This document shows, one piece after another, positions 9,188 to 16,620 of a stretch of DNA of 64,000 nucleotides (position 1 is its first letter; each line of letters starts with the position of its first letter). The notes beneath the pieces were generated by a model. The model saw only the letters and a list, made by a program, of their open reading frames with translations, did no database searches and was not told the origin of the DNA. This DNA comes from Schaalia sp. lx-260 (GTDB lineage: Bacteria > Actinomycetota > Actinomycetes > Actinomycetales > Actinomycetaceae): the NCBI RefSeq assembly GCF_021083645.1, contig NZ_JAJNRQ010000003.1, positions 1-64,000 on the forward strand, read 5' to 3'. The translations under genes and the position numbers were made by a program.

Positions 9188-9646
9188 TCCTTCACCCTGT
9201 ATTCCTCAGTGGCACTCCAACAAATCCTGTCGAAAGCGCTTGCATCATGCAGGAGCCTTCGCAGACATCAAAACCGTGTAAATATGAATGTTTCGTAATA
9301 CAGCAGCGATCTTGAAAGAATTCATAAAAATTTATACGGCTCTGTGAGCAGAATACATGATGAGATTATTCAGCGCTTGACTAAGAGGGAAGATCAATAA
9401 TATAAATTTACTTTTTTAAGTTTGCGCCGCTGTTATGCGTAGTTTTTCCGCTAAAATACCACTCTTTCACACAAGCATGAAAAAGGACACATTGCTACTG
9501 CCCTACCTCTTATGGTATTGATTACCGTAACCTTCGATCCGACTCTAGATTCTGACGAAAGTTGGGCTTGAGACAGCCTTTCGGCCTGTAAGCCGTCAAA
9601 AAACAGGGAATAAGGGAGAAAAGCAACCCATTAGGGCAAAATAAAA
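9188..9646. other. Intergenic region between B-repeat protein and tRNA-Met
   Basis: No credible gene. It must hold the promoter of the B-repeat protein gene. A hairpin-forming sequence lies at about 9567-9598 (GGCTT...AAGCC outer arms, ACAGCC/GGCCTGT inner arms, TTTC loop) but has no T run on its 3' side in either direction, so I do not call it a terminator. An unannotated small RNA is possible but not shown. Confidence 0.4.
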
Positions 9647-9682
9647 CCCGGCATCTCAGCGATTTTTCGCCTGAATACCGGG
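9647..9682 (-). terminator. Terminator downstream of tRNA-Met
   Basis: CCCGG at 9647-9651 pairs with CCGGG at 9678-9682; the inner parts of both arms also pair (GCGA/TCGC and TATTCAG-like complement) around a run of T. On the minus strand the hairpin is followed by TTTTATTTTG. It starts 6 nt after the CCA end of the tRNA. Confidence 0.85.
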
Positions 9683-9688
9683 CTTTTC

Positions 9689-9765
9689 TGGTAGCGGGGA
9701 CAGGATTCGAACCTGCGACCTCCGGGTTATGAGCCCGGCGAGCTACCGAACTGCTCCACCCCGCG
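9689..9765 (-). tRNA. tRNA-fMet (CAT anticodon), initiator
   Basis: A 77-nt cloverleaf with encoded CCA. The anticodon loop is CTCATAA on a stem with three consecutive G:C pairs next to the loop, the hallmark of initiator tRNA. The first acceptor pair is unpaired (C opposite T), another initiator feature. T arm: GTTCGAATC. Followed by a strong terminator. Confidence 0.95.
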
Positions 9766-9917
9766 TCGGTAAGATTAAGATTACTCTGAGTCCATAAGTC
9801 TCCACAAATGGAAACGTGGTGAGATGAATCATGTGCTCCCCCATATATATGTGCTCACATAAACGCCTCACAGAATCGCCGTGACAAAGTTCGGCATTTT
9901 TACAAAAGCACACTCGC

Positions 9918-10997
9918 TTAGAAGAATGTTTGCGCCACCAGAATTGTCAGCACCAGTAAAAGCGATGAAGCCAGGAAACTCGCCACAACAGCTCGCCCAC
10001 CTTCACGTAGGATCGCTCCGAAATTCACGTTGATGCCAAGAGCAGCCATCGCCATACCAAGGACGATATATGCGACATCAACAAAAGATGAGGCGTGCGT
10101 ATGCAACGCAGACACATATGTTCCTAAAACTGAGGCAATAATAAATCCCAGCATGAACCAGGGAAACATGATTTTGCGTTTTGTGGAGCTTTTTTCTTTA
10201 ACCTGCGTTTTATCCCACCACAGCGCAATAGCTATTGCGGCGACAACAAGCATGAGGACACGACTGAGTTTCATAATCGTTGCGGCAGCTAAAGCTGTTT
10301 CACCGAAAGCTCCACCCACTGCTACAGCATGAGCTATTTCATGTAAGCTTGCCCCTGCTACTATGCCTTGCTGCTGCTCAGTAAGTCCAAGTAAGGGAAA
10401 AATGAGGATATCAATGAGGGCAAAAAGCGTTCCCATAATGGCAACAGTCGCAACCGCCATTACTTCATTATTTTCTTTTTCATCTGCTTGGTCTGCAGGA
10501 ACAGTAATAGAGCCTGATATGCCCATGACTGCTGCTGCACCGCAAATGCTTGTCCCACCAGCGGTGAGGACAGCTAAGAGTGGACTAACTTTCAAAGCCC
10601 GAGCTAGCGCGTATGTGCCGATCGTTGTCAGCGCAACAATGGCCGCAGCAAAAGGTAAGGATCTGAGTCCTTGTGTGAAGAGGACATGAAGGTTGAGTTT
10701 GAATCCGAGGAGGATAATGCCTAAGCGCAGCAGTTTATTTGCTATTAAGCCTGCTGAGGCTTTAACACCCAGCTGTCGCACAGATTTTGATGAGGTGTAC
10801 CATCTGCGCACGGGAAATTGAAGCAGCATACCGATCAGCAAGGCGATGATAAGAGCACCGAATAAGGAAAATACTGGAAACCTTTTCGCATAGCTCCCTG
10901 CTATGGATGCAAGGAAGGTGATGACAGCAACGAGAAGCATATCGACGGAGATGACACGTTGCCACCATTTTTGACAAAAGGTTTTCATAACATTCAT
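9918..10997 (-). CDS. YeiH/UPF0324 family putative membrane transporter
   Basis: 359 aa, almost entirely hydrophobic with about ten predicted membrane spans. Typical family text includes LRLGIILLGFKL, TAGGTSICGAAAV and GIVAGASLHEIAHAVA. Family members are annotated as putative sulfate exporters, but the substrate has seldom been shown directly. The first residues (MNVMKTFCQKWWQRV) contain three close ATGs, so the exact start is uncertain by up to four codons. Single gene on the minus strand. The upstream neighbour (acyltransferase, 11116) ends 118 bp away and is not obviously related. Confidence 0.85.
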   Translation of the reverse strand: MNVMKTFCQKWWQRVISVDMLLVAVITFLASIAGSYAKRFPVFSLFGALIIALLIGMLLQFPVRRWYTSSKSVRQLGVKASAGLIANKLLRLGIILLGFKLNLHVLFTQGLRSLPFAAAIVALTTIGTYALARALKVSPLLAVLTAGGTSICGAAAVMGISGSITVPADQADEKENNEVMAVATVAIMGTLFALIDILIFPLLGLTEQQQGIVAGASLHEIAHAVAVGGAFGETALAAATIMKLSRVLMLVVAAIAIALWWDKTQVKEKSSTKRKIMFPWFMLGFIIASVLGTYVSALHTHASSFVDVAYIVLGMAMAALGINVNFGAILREGGRAVVASFLASSLLLVLTILVAQTFF

Positions 10998-11115
10998 CTA
11001 ACACGATGAAAGCAGCCTAATCAAATGGCTTGTTGGCAGAATGTGAAAATACCAGTCATGCGCATATTCGACGCATTGAAGGTTGATAGTTTTTCCACTT
11101 ACTTATGGGGTTTAT

Positions 11116-12288
11116 TTAGTTGAGGCGTGTTCTTTTATTCAGTGTTTCTTTTATAGCGTCCATGAGGCGTTGTGCAGGGGTAACAAGCGTTTTATTCACA
11201 AGAACTGAGAATACGAGTGAAACAGTAAGTACGAAAATACACAGGATGACGCATCCGCCAACTTTGAGCACACTGGTATCGGTGTATGTTTCCAGATATT
11301 GGGCTGTTGGAATTAATACCATCATGTGACAAAGGTAGACACCAAATGAATGTCGGGCGATGAAACTTATGAGCCTGTTTTCTTTTAGATTCGCGCAGGC
11401 ATTCAGAAGAAATACGTAAACTGCGAGGGCTGTGATGATAAAGAGGGGTGAAGTGTCTTGCGCGTTGATATTGTATCCGCGCAGTATGAGGTAGCAGTCC
11501 AGAAGGTAGGTCCCGATTCCGCAGATATAGAGAATTATTCGATATTTTCTTTCACAGAAAAGGGTATTGACAAAAGCTCCTATGCAGAAAACGAAAAAGA
11601 AACCACTGATAGGCAAGCTAAGGCTGAATTGGTATCCAAGATTTGTGAATAGGGTTGCTGCTGTTTGGTAAGCCAAGCCGATGATGAGTAAAGATTTTTG
11701 CGCGAAAGGCGTGAGTGTGTTCAATCCTTTCGATATGAAAGGTGTCATGAGCAGGTAGCCGATGAGTACGTAGATGAACCAGTATTCTGTCGCAGTGAAT
11801 CCTTCTTTGAGTAGCAGGTTTTTCAGGAAATATCGGGGCACTTTCCCTATGTTCTGTATTCCTTCGTACATGAGGACGTTGTAGATACTGCGTATAACGA
11901 GGTAGCAGGCCACGGGAATGATGATGCCTTTTGCTCGCGCATACCAAAAATGTGTGAGTTTTTCTTTTGTGTCATAGGCACGTATGTTGAAGTGACCTGA
12001 CATGAGGAAGAACAGTGGGTTTCCGATAAAGAAAAGTGTTTGTGAGCCGATAAAGAGCAGTTGTAGTGGTCGTGACGTGGAGTTATTGATGAGGATAAGC
12101 GAGTGAACTGCAACTACACCGATAATGGCGAGGGCTCTGATGACATCGAATTCGTATTGCCGGTGTGCTTGCGCGGATTTTGTGTCAACAGAAACGCTGT
12201 TTTTGCGGGAAACACTCAGGGATTCGTTGAAGTGTCGTGCAGCATCACTCATGTGTTTATTCCGATCAGCTAGGGTTACGGCGTTCAT
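11116..12288 (-). CDS. Acyltransferase-3 family membrane protein (surface polymer O-acyltransferase)
   Basis: 390 aa. A hydrophilic N-terminus (about 45 residues) leads into the acyltransferase-3 opening motif YEFDVIRALAIIGVVAVHS, which carries the family Arg and catalytic His, followed by about ten membrane helices. The family transfers acyl groups, usually acetyl, to extracytoplasmic sugars. There is no fused SGNH domain, but the upstream gene on the same strand (12368-15007) encodes a secreted SGNH hydrolase, a partner often fused or linked to this family. A perfect hairpin at 12312-12343 separates the two genes. A TATTAT sequence lies only 4 nt before the ATG without a Shine-Dalgarno, so a leaderless transcript or a later start (MSDAARH) is possible. 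Confidence 0.85.
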   Translation of the reverse strand: MNAVTLADRNKHMSDAARHFNESLSVSRKNSVSVDTKSAQAHRQYEFDVIRALAIIGVVAVHSLILINNSTSRPLQLLFIGSQTLFFIGNPLFFLMSGHFNIRAYDTKEKLTHFWYARAKGIIIPVACYLVIRSIYNVLMYEGIQNIGKVPRYFLKNLLLKEGFTATEYWFIYVLIGYLLMTPFISKGLNTLTPFAQKSLLIIGLAYQTAATLFTNLGYQFSLSLPISGFFFVFCIGAFVNTLFCERKYRIILYICGIGTYLLDCYLILRGYNINAQDTSPLFIITALAVYVFLLNACANLKENRLISFIARHSFGVYLCHMMVLIPTAQYLETYTDTSVLKVGGCVILCIFVLTVSLVFSVLVNKTLVTPAQRLMDAIKETLNKRTRLN

Positions 12289-12311
12289 GATAATACGCGA
12301 TCATGCAAGTG

Positions 12312-12343
12312 TGGGGGTATGAAGTTTTTTCTTCATACCCCCA
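12312..12343 (-). terminator. Perfect hairpin between SGNH/VWA gene and acyltransferase gene
   Basis: 13-bp perfect arms (TGGGGGTATGAAG at 12312-12324; complement at 12331-12343) around a 6-nt loop. It begins 25 nt after the SGNH/VWA stop codon. No T run follows on the minus strand, so it could be a terminator, an attenuator or an mRNA 3'-end stabiliser. Confidence 0.6.
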
Positions 12344-12367
12344 TTACTTTCTCAAGGCGCAAAGCAC

Positions 12368-15007
12368 CTACATGCCTTGCCGCTTCCTATTCGCGTGAAG
12401 CACAAAACCTGTAGAGAAGATCAAAAGCGCTACAGCAGAAATTAACAGAGGGGCACTACCAGTATGAGCAAGTATGCGTGTATTGGTTTTCTCTGCGTGG
12501 TTCTCTGGTGTAAATACTGATGTTCCTAAGTTGTGCGTGCCCTGCGCAGAAAGCTCAGGATCAGACTGAGCGAGGACTTCAAAAGTGTACTCGGCCTGTT
12601 GTCCGTTCTGTGCTGAAGCGATCACTCGGTGTTTGCCTAATGGGAAATCTTTTGGAACAGCCCAGCGCAATACGGCTGTACCATCAGCACTCACACGAGC
12701 TGTGCCAGCGACATGCGGCTCCGAGTGAACAGTGAAGGTCACTTCCTGTCCTACTGCAAAACCGTGTGCAGTGAAAGTGATATCTGATCCGACCGCGACT
12801 TGAGGCAGTGAGGTCATCACACTGACCGGAGCCAAAGGTGCTGGCTTGGGATCATCCTGAGGCAAAGGTGCTGGCTTGGGATCATCCTGAGGCAAAGGTG
12901 CTGGCGTGGGATCGTCCTGAGGCAAAGGTGCTGGCGTGGGATCATCATGAGGCAAAGGAGCAGGCTCGGGTTCGTCCTGAGGCAAAGGTGCTGGCGTGGG
13001 ATCATCATGAGGCAAAGGCGCTGGCGTGGGATCGTCCTGAGGCAAAGGAGCAGGCTTGGGATCGTCCTGAGGCAAAGGTGCAGGCGTGGGTTCACCATAA
13101 GGAAACTCATCGCACACGTCACCAATTCCGTCACCATCGGAATCAGCCTGGTCTTCATTAGGGTGTGCAGGGCAGTTATCAGCGGCATCATCAATCAGAT
13201 CGCCGTCACGTGTAACAATCAGCGGCGCAGTGGCCGTCGCTGTCTTTCCGTAGCTATCGGTTACACGCAAAGTGATGGTGGTATTGACCGGAGCAGTGAA
13301 AAGCGCGGAGTGAATAGGCTGGGCCGTATTTCCAGCATCTGTTCTGCTGATAACTTCAAATACGCCGTCACCGTCAAGATCCCATTCATAAGAGACAATC
13401 GGACCTTCAGCAGCAAATGATCCAGAAGCGTTAAATTCGATGTTTTCACCGATTCGCGCGGGCGCAATGGATGTAATATTTGCTGTTGGCGCCTCAACGA
13501 TAAGAGGTTTAAGTGTCCGTGCTGTCGTGACGTGTCCACCAGTATTCAAGGCGAGGTTCTTTATCGACTCATCGGTGTTCTCATCTGGGTCGATAACGAG
13601 GAACTCCACAACATCCGCATTAAAAGCGCTGCGGAGAATCGCATCCCAATCTGGCGTTGAATTTTCGTCAACGTTAATTTCTGCATCACCTAGCAGGATG
13701 ACAACTTTTCGCGCATCGGCATTCCAAGGGCTATGAACAGCTGTGTCGAGAGCAGTGTATGTGGACAGGCCGCCACCAGCTTCGCTCGTGCTTGTCACTG
13801 TTTCTAATGTGCTTACTAGTTCGTCAGCGTTGGAGAAAAAGACCCCGTTTTGAGTCACTGTGGCATGAGGGTCATCAGTATTACGGAAAGTGATGAGGCC
13901 GAACCTTGCGTTCTTTCCGCCTTCAGTGGCTTTTCGCGTAACTTCAGTGCTGATACGACGGATTTGTTTTTTCAAGTCATTGAAGGAATCTTTTGTCTCA
14001 GTGGAGTCTTCAAGGACGAAAACAACATCGACATCCTTTGAGAAGGATCGAGTGGTGCGCACCGACTGTGGGATTCCGACCTTTTCTTGGAGGAGTTTAC
14101 CTATTTCCTCGTGACCTGTGATATTGGGATGGTACCAGTGGGAAATTTCAGTGAGGCCTGTTCCTTTGGATGTAGTGTTTCCGTCCGCACCTGTTTTTCC
14201 TTCAGTTTCAAAAAATTCATTGATCCAACGTGTCGGATTCTTCTTATACGGGTCCGGGTCAGGTTCATGCCCTGCGAAAAGCACTTCAACGGGAATATAT
14301 GTCAGACCAACATTGTTGTGTTGTGCAGGATCCCATTCATCTGAGAGGTGTTGCTGCCCTTGGGTTGCTTCTTGACCGAATTGGCGGATTTCTTGAGCTG
14401 CCGGGTAGGAGTCATTTCCAAAGAAGGGTTTCAATGTCCAGGTAGTATTTTCTACACTGAGCAGAGGGTAACCAACGAGGACGATTTGAGCGCCGGTACG
14501 GACTTTGCTTGCAATTTTCCCTAGCAGTTCTTTCATCTGTTCGACCACTATCGGAAACTGTTCTTTCGCGTTTTTTACTGCTTTTCTACAGGAATTGGGA
14601 CCTGAAAAAAGTGGAGCAAAACAGGAGCGCACGATATTTTCAAATTGAATGTCATTGCCACCGATTGTCAGCATGACAATATCGGATTCAGGATCAAGAG
14701 CAGGCAGTTGCGTGTTCAAAACATCTGAAATCACAGCGCCTGAGTGCGCATAATTACGAATCGTCGTGTGAATGCCTTGACGATTCAGCCAGTTTGCGTA
14801 GGTGTGTCCCCAGTTCCGAGTCGACCTAAGCGAAGCCTTGGGTCCGTAGTAGGAGCCTGCGCCGTTACCAGCTGTGTATGAGTCTCCGATGAGGGATAAC
14901 GTAAGGTATTTGCCCGTGTCATCGGCATGTGCTGCCGGCGTCAGCGCTGTCGTGACTAGAAATATGGCAATAATGCCACTCAAAAGCTTCTTGAACATAG
15001 ATTTCAT
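12368..15007 (-). CDS. Wall-anchored SGNH/GDSL hydrolase with VWA, PKD-like and TSP3 segments
   Basis: 879 aa. Signal peptide residues 1-28 (cleavage after AHA). An SGNH hydrolase domain spans about 33-300: block I SLIGDSYTAG (Ser42), block III TIGGNDIQF (about 115), and the catalytic Asp/His region HWYHPNITGH near 290. A von Willebrand A domain (about 322-510) starts VDVVFVLEDSTETK. A PKD-like domain (about 515-605, GSFAAEGPIVSYEWDLDGDG), a thrombospondin type 3 calcium motif (DSDGDGIGD), eight to nine Pro-rich 10-residue repeats, and an Ig-like domain follow. The C-terminus is a LAHTG sorting signal plus membrane helix plus RKRQGM. I infer a surface esterase or lipase acting on host or wall polymers. 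The start is 2 nt after the upstream gene's stop with AAGG just before the ATG, so it is translationally coupled to 15010-15546. Confidence 0.88.
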   Translation of the reverse strand: MKSMFKKLLSGIIAIFLVTTALTPAAHADDTGKYLTLSLIGDSYTAGNGAGSYYGPKASLRSTRNWGHTYANWLNRQGIHTTIRNYAHSGAVISDVLNTQLPALDPESDIVMLTIGGNDIQFENIVRSCFAPLFSGPNSCRKAVKNAKEQFPIVVEQMKELLGKIASKVRTGAQIVLVGYPLLSVENTTWTLKPFFGNDSYPAAQEIRQFGQEATQGQQHLSDEWDPAQHNNVGLTYIPVEVLFAGHEPDPDPYKKNPTRWINEFFETEGKTGADGNTTSKGTGLTEISHWYHPNITGHEEIGKLLQEKVGIPQSVRTTRSFSKDVDVVFVLEDSTETKDSFNDLKKQIRRISTEVTRKATEGGKNARFGLITFRNTDDPHATVTQNGVFFSNADELVSTLETVTSTSEAGGGLSTYTALDTAVHSPWNADARKVVILLGDAEINVDENSTPDWDAILRSAFNADVVEFLVIDPDENTDESIKNLALNTGGHVTTARTLKPLIVEAPTANITSIAPARIGENIEFNASGSFAAEGPIVSYEWDLDGDGVFEVISRTDAGNTAQPIHSALFTAPVNTTITLRVTDSYGKTATATAPLIVTRDGDLIDDAADNCPAHPNEDQADSDGDGIGDVCDEFPYGEPTPAPLPQDDPKPAPLPQDDPTPAPLPHDDPTPAPLPQDEPEPAPLPHDDPTPAPLPQDDPTPAPLPQDDPKPAPLPQDDPKPAPLAPVSVMTSLPQVAVGSDITFTAHGFAVGQEVTFTVHSEPHVAGTARVSADGTAVLRWAVPKDFPLGKHRVIASAQNGQQAEYTFEVLAQSDPELSAQGTHNLGTSVFTPENHAEKTNTRILAHTGSAPLLISAVALLIFSTGFVLHANRKRQGM
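12832..13090 (-). repeat. Tandem 30-bp minisatellite encoding (P-x-P-A-P-L-P-Q-D-D)n
   Basis: Eight complete and one partial 30-bp unit, with small changes (T/K/E at residue 2, Q/H at 8, D/E at 10). Because the unit is a multiple of 3, copy-number change would keep the frame; it also makes several other frames open, which explains overlapping false ORFs here. It encodes the wall-spanning Pro-rich stalk of the SGNH/VWA protein. Confidence 0.95.
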
Positions 15008-15009
15008 CC

Positions 15010-15546
15010 TTAGAGGTATTGCATACGAAGGCGAAGAACAACCGAGTTATCATCGGGGTCTTCGGACTCGCCGCTCATCCTTTCTGAATTCGTCAGCTCT
15101 GAGCTTTGCTCAGGTTTTACTGTCATGAACAAGGTTTTTCCGGTGTCATCCATGCGGCGTGCACACCACAGGAAATCAGGGGCACACTTTTCGTCAATGG
15201 CCCAGCCCTCGCTTGTTACTTTTGTGTGCAGCCGTTGCGAGAGCGCGTCAATTTGATAGGGGTTCAGGGATTTAGGAGCCGGCAAAATCTGTGCTTCAAC
15301 CCATTGTGGGTGGTTTTTTCCAAAGATGGACCGGTGCGCAGATCGATCGACTATGCGTGTGTGGAAGTCATTGTCTTTGATAGCCATTATCTGTTGCGAC
15401 AGATGGGAAATGCTGTCGGAGGTTCCCCAGTGCTCCTCTCGGCGGCCCCATTCCCATATCCCCCATGATGAGGCGAAAAAGACAAGCAGCGTAATGATCG
15501 CAGTGATGCGTCTCCATGAGGTCACTCGTCTTTGCTTTTTCATCAT
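15010..15546 (-). CDS. Hypothetical membrane-anchored protein upstream of the SGNH/VWA gene
   Basis: 178 aa. A basic start (MMKKQRRVTSWRR) is followed by one hydrophobic segment (about 14-30, ITAIITLLVFFASSWGIW) and a hydrophilic outer part with three Cys (CAPDFLWCAR and nearby). No lipobox is evident, so I read it as a signal-anchor protein with an extracytoplasmic domain of about 145 residues. I do not recognise the family. Its stop codon lies 2 nt before the SGNH/VWA start, so the two are one transcription unit and are probably expressed together; it may help export or processing of that protein, which is inference only. Confidence 0.7.
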   Translation of the reverse strand: MMKKQRRVTSWRRITAIITLLVFFASSWGIWEWGRREEHWGTSDSISHLSQQIMAIKDNDFHTRIVDRSAHRSIFGKNHPQWVEAQILPAPKSLNPYQIDALSQRLHTKVTSEGWAIDEKCAPDFLWCARRMDDTGKTLFMTVKPEQSSELTNSERMSGESEDPDDNSVVLRLRMQYL

Positions 15547-15745
15547 GCGTTCAGTCTACAGTCCCACTTCCCTAGAGAACCTATGGATACAAAAATTTGT
15601 GACAAACATCTGAATAAGTATTTTTCTTTCTTTTCAGGCCTTGACATATGGCCTTTACTGTGCATCCACTTACACACGCTTAATCATGGGAACAAGAAGA
15701 AATGAACAAAGTGGCGTACACGAAATATGCAGCGAGAGAAGTTCC

Positions 15746-16387
15746 CTAAAGTCGAATTGTCCAACGATCTGTGCGCACAAAAGTTACACTAATTGCACGC
15801 ACAGGGTCTTTACCCCACCGTTGAGTGATACTCAAACATGCCTGAGGTTCATCGAGTTCAAGGAGTTGAGTTTCACGTATATCCGGTAGGCCCATGCTGA
15901 TATCCGTCTCTGTAATACTCAATCCGTCTTCAGTCAAAATATCGGACAGGCTACGTGTAAGGTCGCGCCCAAGCAAACCTGTAAAAGCTGAGGCAACCAG
16001 CATCGAGTTTTGAACAGCCACTACTTTGTCCCCTACAAAGCGCGTATGGACCATGCGATAGACAAATTCTTCTCCGCTCAGACCCATCTGTTCAAAGGGG
16101 TTCCCCGCACTTTCGATTGTCGCGGAAATAAGGCGAGCATTTGCTCCTTTAAGTACGTCAATTCCAGAGCCTTGCAAGGTAAGAGGATCAACGACGAAAG
16201 TACCTCGCCCTCGTTGACCGATGGTTCGTCCTTCATTTGCAAGCATCTCTAGGGCGCGACGAACTGTCATCGGAGCGACTTTGAAATTCTCGGCAAGTTT
16301 GGCTTCACTTTCCAGCTTATCGCCGGGGTTCATTCTTTGAATTCGTTGCAAGAGTGCCTCGTACACCGCTGTATATTTTGGCTTCAT
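15746..16387 (-). CDS. GntR-family transcriptional regulator (short UTRA-like effector domain)
   Basis: 213 aa. The N-terminal winged helix (about 5-68) is typical GntR: YTAVYEALLQRIQ, PGDKLESEAKLAENF, VAPMTVRRALEMLANEG, then GQRGRGTFV. The C-terminal part (about 75-213) resembles a UTRA effector domain, with RLISATIES and a terminal SITQRWGKDPVRAISVTFVR. This domain usually binds a small sugar-like or amino-acid ligand. Divergent from the hydrolase/MFS operon at 16621-19769, with 233 bp between. An inverted repeat over the likely -10 of that operon is a good candidate operator, so the protein probably controls the catabolic genes next door. Single gene on its own strand. Confidence 0.9.
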   Translation of the reverse strand: MKPKYTAVYEALLQRIQRMNPGDKLESEAKLAENFKVAPMTVRRALEMLANEGRTIGQRGRGTFVVDPLTLQGSGIDVLKGANARLISATIESAGNPFEQMGLSGEEFVYRMVHTRFVGDKVVAVQNSMLVASAFTGLLGRDLTRSLSDILTEDGLSITETDISMGLPDIRETQLLELDEPQACLSITQRWGKDPVRAISVTFVRTDRWTIRL

Positions 16388-16548
16388 CTTTCCATTTCAC
16401 ATCCACAAACCCAACACACAATGAGCATCGTTACTTCATCGGGAAAAAGCATCGCCGCCTTCTCAGCACCACATTACCCTACGCTTTCACTTCAGGACAA
16501 ACCGCATTTTACCGGCGCAAATAGGCTTTTTATCTTCTATCACTTCAC

Positions 16549-16578
16549 TTGACAAAGCAGAAAGAATAACACTAGGGT
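16549..16578 (+). promoter_or_regulatory. Promoter of the hydrolase/MFS operon
   Basis: A consensus TTGACA at 16549-16554 and TAGGGT at 16573-16578 with an 18-bp spacer, 43 nt before the hydrolase ATG. The -10 keeps only the TAnnnT pattern. Confidence 0.55.
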
Positions 16579-16596
16579 AATTTTCGTAAACCATAG
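16572..16596. promoter_or_regulatory. Candidate GntR operator over the -10
   Basis: Inverted repeat CTAnGGT - 11 nt - ACCnTAG, overlapping the proposed -10 and the transcription start. The place and symmetry fit repression by the divergent GntR protein (15746-16387). Confidence 0.5.
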
Positions 16597-16620
16597 GTGT
16601 TTTGCATAGTGGAGGTAATG

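Noticed and set aside
9567-9598. Hairpin upstream of the tRNA-Met terminator as another terminator
   Set aside because: No T run follows on either strand and no transcript end is expected there.
12832-13090. Possible CRISPR array in the tandem repeat region
   Set aside because: Units are contiguous 30-mers without unique spacers and are in frame with a surface protein.
12817-13420. Long frames on both strands across the repeat of the SGNH/VWA gene
   Set aside because: The 30-bp unit is a multiple of 3 and lacks stops in several frames, so repeated open frames are an artefact; the true gene has signal peptide, domains and sorting signal.
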